47,898 nt of DNA, from contig CAYJOP010000008.1 of NCBI GenBank assembly GCA_964371835.1, positions 1-47,898 on the forward strand, read 5' to 3'. The notes beneath the pieces are model-generated. The model searched no databases, had not been told where the DNA came from, and saw only the letters and a list, made by a program, of their open reading frames with translations. This document shows positions 42,479-47,898 of the stretch, one piece after another (within the stretch, counting starts at the first letter, position 1; each line of letters opens with the position of its first letter). Position numbers and translations under genes: made by a program. Source of the DNA: CAYJAD01 sp964371835 (lineage in GTDB: Bacteria; Desulfobacterota; Desulfovibrionia; Desulfovibrionales; Desulfovibrionaceae).

Positions 42479-44071
42479 CTATACCTCTGGTTTGAGAAGG
42501 GGAAAGAGTATAACCTCACGAATAGAATGACTATCAGTTAAAAGCATAACCAATCTATCAATACCAATACCCTCGCCAGCAGCAGGTGGCATTGCATACT
42601 CAAGTGCCCTTAAATAATCCTCATCCATGGAGCAAGCCTCCTCGTCGCCAGCTTCCTTTTCTCTAACTTGTGCTTCAAAACGTGAACGCTGATCCATGGG
42701 GTCATTTAACTCTGAAAAAGCATTAGCCATTTCACGACCTGTGATGAATAATTCAAAGCGGTCTGTAACGTCAGGGTTGAAATCGTTACGTCGTGAAAGA
42801 GGTGATATTTCAGTGGGGTAATGATAAATGAAATGTGGTTGAATGAGCTTTGGCTCCACATCCAAGTCAAATAGCTTGGTTTGCAGCTTAACGATACTTT
42901 CACTCTCATGGGCCTTTTCGCCCCTACTGCGAATGTATTCACGCACTCTAGTTATATCATTATAAAAATCTGGGCTGTGTCCACCTATTTTTTCCAATGA
43001 TTCATAAAAAGTACATCGTGTCCAGGTGCCTGGGGTTAAATCAACCTCTTGCTCTTGGTATACTATGCGAGTAGATCCACAAACTTTTTCTGCCAAGTAC
43101 CCGTAAAGTTCCTCAGTTAAGTCCATCAATTGTTCATAAGTAGCATAAGCCCAATAAAACTCACACATGGTAAATTCTGGATTATGCCTTGTGGAAATAC
43201 CTTCATTGCGAAAATTACGATTAATTTCAAATACTTTTTCAAGCCCACCCACCAAAAGCCTTTTTAAATAAAGCTCTGGAGCAATGCGCATATATAGTTG
43301 CATATCAAGAGTATTGTGATGAGTAATAAATGGCTTAGCAGTAGCCCCACCAGCAATAGGTTGCATCATGGGTGTTTCTACCTCTAAAAAGCCTTTATCT
43401 TCCATAAATCGGCGGAATTCACGAACAATTTTACTGCGTTTATGAAAAATATCACGAGATTTTGGAGTAACCAGCAAGTCAACATAACGCTGACGATAGC
43501 GAGTTTCCATGTCCTTTAAGCCGTGGTATTTTTCAGGCAATGGGCGCATAGAGCGTGAAAGCAAACGCACAGATTCGCAATGTATAGTAAGCTCACCAGT
43601 TTGAGTGTGGAAAAGATGTCCCTCAACACCAACAATATCACCAATGTCAAACTTTCTAAAAATTGCGTAAATTTCGCCAAGGTCCTCTTTCACAGCATAA
43701 CATTGCATGCGACCACTTTGGTCCATAAGATGGAAGAATGTTGCCTTACCAAAGGAACGCAAAGCCATAATGCGCCCAGCTATGGCAAATTTGTGGCTTT
43801 GCTTAATATCTTCAAGGGCATTGGCATCATAACCTTCATAGGTAGACATTATTTCTTGGACATTATGTTTTTTCTTAAAGTCGTTGGGAAATAGTGGCAC
43901 GTCCTGATCTAAAAGGTCACAGGATTTAACAACTCTGTTTTTTACAACTTCGTTAAGGTCATCTCGTGCGGCAAAGCTCTCCAGCATGGGAGTAAAATAC
44001 GCCACATGCGGCGACTTGCTAGCAATTTTAATAGGCTTACGCTTTTGTTGTTGATCCCTACGTTCCACCAA
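42479..44071 (-). CDS. lysS: Lysyl-tRNA synthetase, class II
   Basis: The 530-aa enzyme charges tRNA(Lys). The anticodon-binding OB fold (FAIAGRIMALRSFGKATFFHLMD) precedes the class II core: motif 1 FLEVETPMMQPIAGGA, motif 2 FEINRNFRNEGISTRHNPEFTMCEFYWAY, motif 3 GEGIGIDRLVMLLT. SD AGGAG lies 7 nt before a GTG start at 44071, which gives a 28-residue basic extension before the usual start region (MLESFAARDDLNEVVKNRV). A start at the ATG at 43987 would match the family more closely but has no comparable SD. It precedes lolC on the same strand. Confidence 0.95.
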   Translation of the reverse strand: MVERRDQQQKRKPIKIASKSPHVAYFTPMLESFAARDDLNEVVKNRVVKSCDLLDQDVPLFPNDFKKKHNVQEIMSTYEGYDANALEDIKQSHKFAIAGRIMALRSFGKATFFHLMDQSGRMQCYAVKEDLGEIYAIFRKFDIGDIVGVEGHLFHTQTGELTIHCESVRLLSRSMRPLPEKYHGLKDMETRYRQRYVDLLVTPKSRDIFHKRSKIVREFRRFMEDKGFLEVETPMMQPIAGGATAKPFITHHNTLDMQLYMRIAPELYLKRLLVGGLEKVFEINRNFRNEGISTRHNPEFTMCEFYWAYATYEQLMDLTEELYGYLAEKVCGSTRIVYQEQEVDLTPGTWTRCTFYESLEKIGGHSPDFYNDITRVREYIRSRGEKAHESESIVKLQTKLFDLDVEPKLIQPHFIYHYPTEISPLSRRNDFNPDVTDRFELFITGREMANAFSELNDPMDQRSRFEAQVREKEAGDEEACSMDEDYLRALEYAMPPAAGEGIGIDRLVMLLTDSHSIREVILFPLLKPEV

Positions 44072-44162
44072 AGTTCTCCTACATTATTTATGCTTCTAAA
44101 GAACGTAAACCATTATGCCAATGTGAAATAAAAAGCAACAGGAAAGTATTTGATTGAAATAA

Positions 44163-45419
44163 TTAATTTTTATCGCTCTCAATGTAGATACCTGAACATA
44201 AATTTTCTGCATCGCATATAAATTTTGCCTCTGTGCCTGAGTGAACAGCGCTTGCCAACTGATTTTTGTGATTTTCAATACTATAATTGGTGACTTTTAA
44301 TCGCTCGCCACTGGGCAACATAAGTTGAATAGGTACACCACTTTCCCATTTACCGCGAACGCTAACTCGCCAAACTCCCTTACTCACTTCTTCCTCTAAG
44401 CGGGCTAAAGCTGATGATTTTGATTTATTATCAGGGGCAGGAGCAAAAATCTGATGCTGCGGCATAAAAAAACCAGAACCAAGCGCACGCACTGCGCCAA
44501 GGGAAAGCTCATTGAGCATGGGTTTATAGGCTTCTTGCCATTGTTCGGTACTGACATTGTCGGCGCAAAGGTCTAGCGCTCGTCTATAAACACTTACAGC
44601 ATGAGCAACATAGCTACCACTGCGCATACGACCTTCAATTTTTAAGGAAGTTATGCCCTCACGCACAAACCACGGGACATAATATAGTAGGCAAAGGTCT
44701 TCTGGTGACCATACTGCGGAAAAGCCTTCTATGTCTTGAGTTACCTCCCAAAGAGCGTTGTCAGGACGCATGGACTCTTCCAAAATCAGACTTTGGTCAG
44801 GCATTGGGCGATATTGAAAACGACAAGGCTGCGTACATTGTCCCTCATTGGCAGGCCTAGCATTAAGCCATGCTGAAAGTAAACATTGACCAGAAATGGC
44901 AAGGCATTGCGCACCATGCACAAAACATTCAATCTCCATATCTGGGCAAGCCTTTCTTATGTCATTAATTTCGGTAAAGCTTAGCTCTCTTGCTGTATTA
45001 ACGCGAGTTGCGCCTTGGTCTTGCCAAAATCTAACGCTACCCTCATTACATGTGTTTGCCTGAGTAGAAACATGTATGGGAATATGCGCAAAATGCTTTC
45101 TAGCAAGGCTAAAAACACCAGGGTCTGCAATGATATATGCATCAACCTCAGCCTTTGCTCCTTCTTCTAAATTTTGCATGGCCTTTGACCAACCATGCTG
45201 ACGAGGAAAGGCATTACAGCAAAAATATAATTGAACACCTTTAGCACGAGTAATTTTTCTGGCATGAGCTAAAGTTTCTCCGCTAAAGGTACGAGCTGCA
45301 CGCAGTGAAGCCGTGCCACCAAGATAAACAGCATTGGCGCCATATAGAATGGCCGCTTCCAATTGTTCCATGGTGCCAGCAGGTGCTAGTAATTCTGGTA
45401 ATTTTATGTTTTTGTTCAT
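44163..45419 (-). CDS. Peptidase U32-family protein (TrhP-like)
   Basis: The 418-aa protein starts LPELLAPAGTMEQLEAAILYGANAVYLGG and carries the U32 signature ECFVHGAQCLAISGQCLLSAWLNARPANEGQCTQPCR with its conserved Cys residues, plus KIEGRMRS. Bacterial relatives (TrhP/YegQ, RlhA) hydroxylate uridine or cytidine in tRNA or rRNA with prephenate rather than acting as proteases; the target here is unknown. It overlaps the upstream PHP gene by 4 nt. Confidence 0.88.
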   Translation of the reverse strand: MNKNIKLPELLAPAGTMEQLEAAILYGANAVYLGGTASLRAARTFSGETLAHARKITRAKGVQLYFCCNAFPRQHGWSKAMQNLEEGAKAEVDAYIIADPGVFSLARKHFAHIPIHVSTQANTCNEGSVRFWQDQGATRVNTARELSFTEINDIRKACPDMEIECFVHGAQCLAISGQCLLSAWLNARPANEGQCTQPCRFQYRPMPDQSLILEESMRPDNALWEVTQDIEGFSAVWSPEDLCLLYYVPWFVREGITSLKIEGRMRSGSYVAHAVSVYRRALDLCADNVSTEQWQEAYKPMLNELSLGAVRALGSGFFMPQHQIFAPAPDNKSKSSALARLEEEVSKGVWRVSVRGKWESGVPIQLMLPSGERLKVTNYSIENHKNQLASAVHSGTEAKFICDAENLCSGIYIESDKN

Positions 45420-46276
45420 ATCTTAAGTTTATTTTTAACGCGTCTTTGTTTTAGTTTGTCAAGTAAATCAGAAGAAATACGCAAATTTCCTTTTCCAAAG
45501 CCCAGCTGTATATGCGGCTTTGTGGCTCCGTGATAATCGGACCCACCAGTAATATCAAGCCCAAATTTTTGAGCAAGCCTAATACACATGTCTTCATTTG
45601 AACGAGTGTGCGCACTGTGATATGCTTCTATTCCTGTTAATCCAAGTGATTTTAATTGCAGTAATAATTTGGTCAAACATTGTTCAGAGCAAGAAAGCAA
45701 ACCAGGATGTGCCAAACTAATGCTTGCCTTGGCATTATTTAGTAAGCGCATGGCTTCGTCCATATTTAAAATTTCTTTTTTTGCATAGGCCTTGCCCTTG
45801 GAACCAAGATAACTTGTAAAAGCTTGATTTATCGAAGTAATATAGCCTTTTTGCAAAAGAACTTTCGCAATGTGCGGTCGCCCTACAGCATCGCCGCCAG
45901 CCACATTAAGCACATCAGCATAGCAAATATCAAGGCCCATGTTATTAAGTCTTTCAACCATGATTTTATTGCGTTCTGTGCGAAATTTGCGCAACCTTTC
46001 CAAGGCTTCTTCCAGTTCTTGTGCGTTATCTTCAATCCATAAACCTAAAATATGCAGTTCACCGCCTTCGGAGTGTACAGAAAGCTCACAACCACGAATG
46101 ACTTCTATATTACTTTCCACTCCTTGGGCACAAGCCTCACTAAGGCCACTTAAAGTGTCGTGGTCTGTAATCGCAATGGCTTTAAGACCAAGACGCGCAG
46201 CCTTTTTTACAAGGTCACTTGGCTTGTCGCTACCGTCTGAAGCACAAGTATGCGTATGTAAATCAATGAATTGCAT
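45416..46276 (-). CDS. PHP-domain phosphoesterase (RNase AM/YciV-like)
   Basis: The 286-aa protein begins QFIDLHTHTCASDGSDKPSDLV with H7 and H9 and continues AIAITDHDTLSG (metal-binding DHD), ISLAHPGL and a C-terminal ITGGSDYHGATKPH, giving the full PHP metal site. Relatives are 5'-3' exonucleases acting on short RNA and nucleoside 3',5'-bisphosphate phosphatases. The gene is translationally coupled to the U32 gene. Confidence 0.9.
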   Translation of the reverse strand: MQFIDLHTHTCASDGSDKPSDLVKKAARLGLKAIAITDHDTLSGLSEACAQGVESNIEVIRGCELSVHSEGGELHILGLWIEDNAQELEEALERLRKFRTERNKIMVERLNNMGLDICYADVLNVAGGDAVGRPHIAKVLLQKGYITSINQAFTSYLGSKGKAYAKKEILNMDEAMRLLNNAKASISLAHPGLLSCSEQCLTKLLLQLKSLGLTGIEAYHSAHTRSNEDMCIRLAQKFGLDITGGSDYHGATKPHIQLGFGKGNLRISSDLLDKLKQRRVKNKLKI

Positions 46277-46444
46277 AATTTCCTATGGTTTACTGAATGT
46301 GAATGATTAGTGTATCAAATATATATCTGGTTGACAAATAAAGAGCATTTAAATAATCATTTCATAAAAATAGCCCCATATGCCAGTTGCCATCATGAAG
46401 TATATGGATTATTATAGCAAACTAAGTACAATAAAGGATAAATA

Positions 46445-46645
46445 ATGGATAAAGAACTTTTAGAAATATTGGCATGCCCACGCTGTCGTAAAGCATTGGT
46501 ACTAAAACAAGAAAATGGCAAGGACGTGGGCCTAATCTGCCCCAGTTGCTGCATAATGTTTCCAATCAACGATGACATCCCCATCATGCTCATGGAAGAA
46601 GCAATACCAATAAATAAAGACGATATACCATGCGCATCCTCATAG
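46445..46645 (+). CDS. Trm112/UPF0434-family small zinc protein
   Basis: The 66-aa protein starts MDKELLEILACPRCRKAL and contains a second Cys pair in GLICPSCCIMFPINDDIPIML, the standard family end. Members with CxxC pairs bind zinc; the eukaryotic homologue activates methyltransferases, while the bacterial role is unclear. It overlaps the next gene by 16 nt. Confidence 0.9.
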   Translation: MDKELLEILACPRCRKALVLKQENGKDVGLICPSCCIMFPINDDIPIMLMEEAIPINKDDIPCASS

Positions 46646-47178
46646 CATCTGACATCCACGGCTCGCCAGATAGTGCGGCCTTTTTACAAAAAAAAGCCAA
46701 AAGTCTAAAGCCTGACCTATGTGTGTTGTTGGGTGATTTTCTGTATCATGGGCCAAGAAATCCTTTGCCCTTGGGCTATACTCCCAAGGATGTGGCAGAT
46801 ATGTTAGGCGATTTAGGTGTAAATACTCTTGCTGTGCGTGGTAATTGTGACGCTGAGGTGGATGAAAAAGTATTGCCCTTTCCGCTGGTCGACCAAGTGT
46901 GGGTTCATGTGGATGGTTTTTCCATATTGGCATCGCATGGGCATATGTATGATTATCAACCACCAGAATTTACTAATATTCAGCCAGGTAATGTCATCCT
47001 TACAGGCCATACGCATATGCCAAGAGCTGAAAAATACAAACATATAAACTGGTGGAATCCAGGTAGCCTGAGTTTGCCAAAGCAAGGTTCAGTGCGCAGT
47101 TATGGCTTTTATGCCGATGGTGAATTTTCAGTAATGGATATGCAAGATAAAGTTTGTTTAAGCCAAAAGATTAAGTAG
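46630..47178 (+). CDS. yfcE: YfcE-like metallophosphodiesterase
   Basis: The 182-aa protein matches YfcE (184 aa). Metal ligands are visible: D8 and H10 (ASDIHG), D36 (LLGDFLYHGPRNPLP), N72 (RGNCD), H103 (ASHGH) and GHTHMP. It hydrolyses phosphodiesters in vitro; its cellular substrate is not established. The start lies within the 3' end of the Trm112-like gene, and thiE follows after 2 nt. Confidence 0.92.
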   Translation: MRILIASDIHGSPDSAAFLQKKAKSLKPDLCVLLGDFLYHGPRNPLPLGYTPKDVADMLGDLGVNTLAVRGNCDAEVDEKVLPFPLVDQVWVHVDGFSILASHGHMYDYQPPEFTNIQPGNVILTGHTHMPRAEKYKHINWWNPGSLSLPKQGSVRSYGFYADGEFSVMDMQDKVCLSQKIK

Positions 47179-47180
47179 TT

Positions 47181-47813
47181 ATGTCAATAATTTTGCCAAA
47201 CCAAACAGATATTTATGCCTTGACCGATTCCAATTTAAGTCTTGGACGCTCGGCGGTGGAAGTTGTGTCTGCCTTGCTCAAAGCCAAGGTAAAAATTATT
47301 CAATATCGTGAAAAAAAGCTAAAAGCAGGAGACATGCTGCATGAATGCTTAGAAATTCGTGCCATGACCAAACAAGCTGGAGCTTGTTTTATTGTCAATG
47401 ACCATGTGGATATTGCCATGATTGTGGATGCAGATGGTGTGCATGTGGGACAAGAAGATTTGCCAGTGCAAGATGTTAGAAAATTAATTGGGCCAAATAA
47501 GATTATTGGTTTGTCAACTCATAGTCCAGACCAAGCAAGGATGGCTTTGGAGGTGGGGGCAGATTATATTGGCGTTGGGCCGATTTTTGCCACCAAGACC
47601 AAGGAGGATGTTTGTGCGCCTGTGGGGTATGAGTATTTGGATTTTGTGGTAAAGAATATTGATTTGCCATTTGTGGCCATTGGCGGCATTAAAAGGCATA
47701 ATATTGGTGAGGTTGTGGCGCATGGGTCCAAGTGTTGTGCGCTTGTGTCTGAGCTTGTGGGGGCTGAGGATATAGTAGCGAGGGTTGCAGAAGTTCGAGC
47801 CGCCATGGTGTAG
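47181..47813 (+). CDS. thiE: Thiamine-phosphate synthase
   Basis: The 210-aa TIM-barrel enzyme joins HMP pyrophosphate and thiazole phosphate into thiamine monophosphate. Signatures: IIQYREKKLKAGDM, FIVNDHVDIAMIVDADGVHVGQEDLPV, IGLSTHSPDQARMA, DYIGVGPIFATKTKE and FVAIGGI. Its product is the substrate of ThiL, encoded about 41 kb away in the window. It forms a tight cluster with yfcE and the Trm112-like gene. Confidence 0.96.
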   Translation: MSIILPNQTDIYALTDSNLSLGRSAVEVVSALLKAKVKIIQYREKKLKAGDMLHECLEIRAMTKQAGACFIVNDHVDIAMIVDADGVHVGQEDLPVQDVRKLIGPNKIIGLSTHSPDQARMALEVGADYIGVGPIFATKTKEDVCAPVGYEYLDFVVKNIDLPFVAIGGIKRHNIGEVVAHGSKCCALVSELVGAEDIVARVAEVRAAMV

Positions 47814-47860
47814 GTTTGGTGGGTTTGTTGTGAGTGCCTTATTGCCTATTGGGTTTAGGC

Positions 47861-47876
47861 GGCCTTGCGGCCTTTT
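47861..47876 (+). terminator. Weak terminator-like hairpin after thiE
   Basis: GGCC-TTGC-GGCC followed by TTTT lies 48 nt after the thiE stop. The stem is only 4 bp, so the call is weak. Confidence 0.3.
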
Positions 47877-47898
47877 CGTAACTTTTGTGTGGTTTTGC

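Noticed and set aside
1..47898. tRNA, rRNA, prophage or integrated element
   Set aside because: No T-loop-like sequence in intergenic DNA, no rRNA segment, and no integrase, transposase or phage gene was seen.

Overview
This window is an ordinary chromosomal stretch of an AT-rich Gram-negative bacterium, most likely in or near the Desulfovibrionales. The outer-membrane machinery (BamA, LolC/LolD, an autotransporter) shows the Gram-negative envelope. The blocks rpoZ-dnaJ-lipoprotein-gatC-gatA, lysS-lolC-lolD-bamA and purB-pyrE-L,D-transpeptidase, together with RNase J, suggest the lineage; that placement is inference from recalled gene order, not a search. No rRNA, tRNA, CRISPR array, transposase or phage gene was recognised. 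A 100-base run of N at 6056-6155 marks an assembly gap.

Layout. 1-2651 (minus): an autotransporter cut by the window edge, a peroxiredoxin-like gene interrupted by one in-frame UGA, and an unknown protein. 2732-5970 (plus): UvrD-type helicase and thiL. 5971-6230: repeats around the gap. 6231-8547 (minus): an amino-acid ABC permease without its partners, and MltA. 8722-13890 (plus): a 37-aa basic protein, an FmdB zinc ribbon, purB, pyrE, an L,D-transpeptidase and a membrane-anchored unknown. 13900-16708 (minus): a small membrane protein and the GDP-sugar genes fcl and manC. 16996-19119: DciA-like protein, TPR protein, unknown protein. 19309-25497: M16C protease facing an rluA/murJ/ttcA-like block. 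25909-31119 (plus): rpoZ, dnaJ, LpoA-like lipoprotein, gatC, gatA. 31262-33403: Fur-type regulator, periplasmic cyclophilin, small unknown. 33404-34219: a repeat-rich intergenic region. 34220-37346 (plus): RNase J, rnhA, a gate-domain membrane protein. 37527-44071 (minus): bamA, lolD, lolC, lysS. 44163-46276 (minus): U32 protein and PHP phosphoesterase. 46445-47813 (plus): Trm112-like, YfcE-like, thiE.

Main discovery. The gene at 1459-2010 reads FYRGDW-UGA-RFC, so the UGA sits exactly where the peroxiredoxin-like family has the first Cys of its CxxC. Both halves are in the same frame, the gene has a strong Shine-Dalgarno sequence and normal family length, and the bases right after the UGA fold into a hairpin that meets the bacterial SECIS rules (apical loop AGUUA, 16 nt after the UGA). 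This is best read as a selenoprotein (Sec53-x-x-Cys56) that standard annotation would split or call a pseudogene.

Other items worth attention: a 183-bp unit in perfect tandem duplication, built almost entirely of hairpins (33571-33954); a 113-nt hairpin just upstream whose imperfect pairs fit a plus-strand RNA (33434-33546); a structured region with mutually exclusive pairings (31854-31937); a possible leaderless fur mRNA; a repeat that has run into the 3' end of thiL beside the gap; and a BamA with an extra N-terminal domain.
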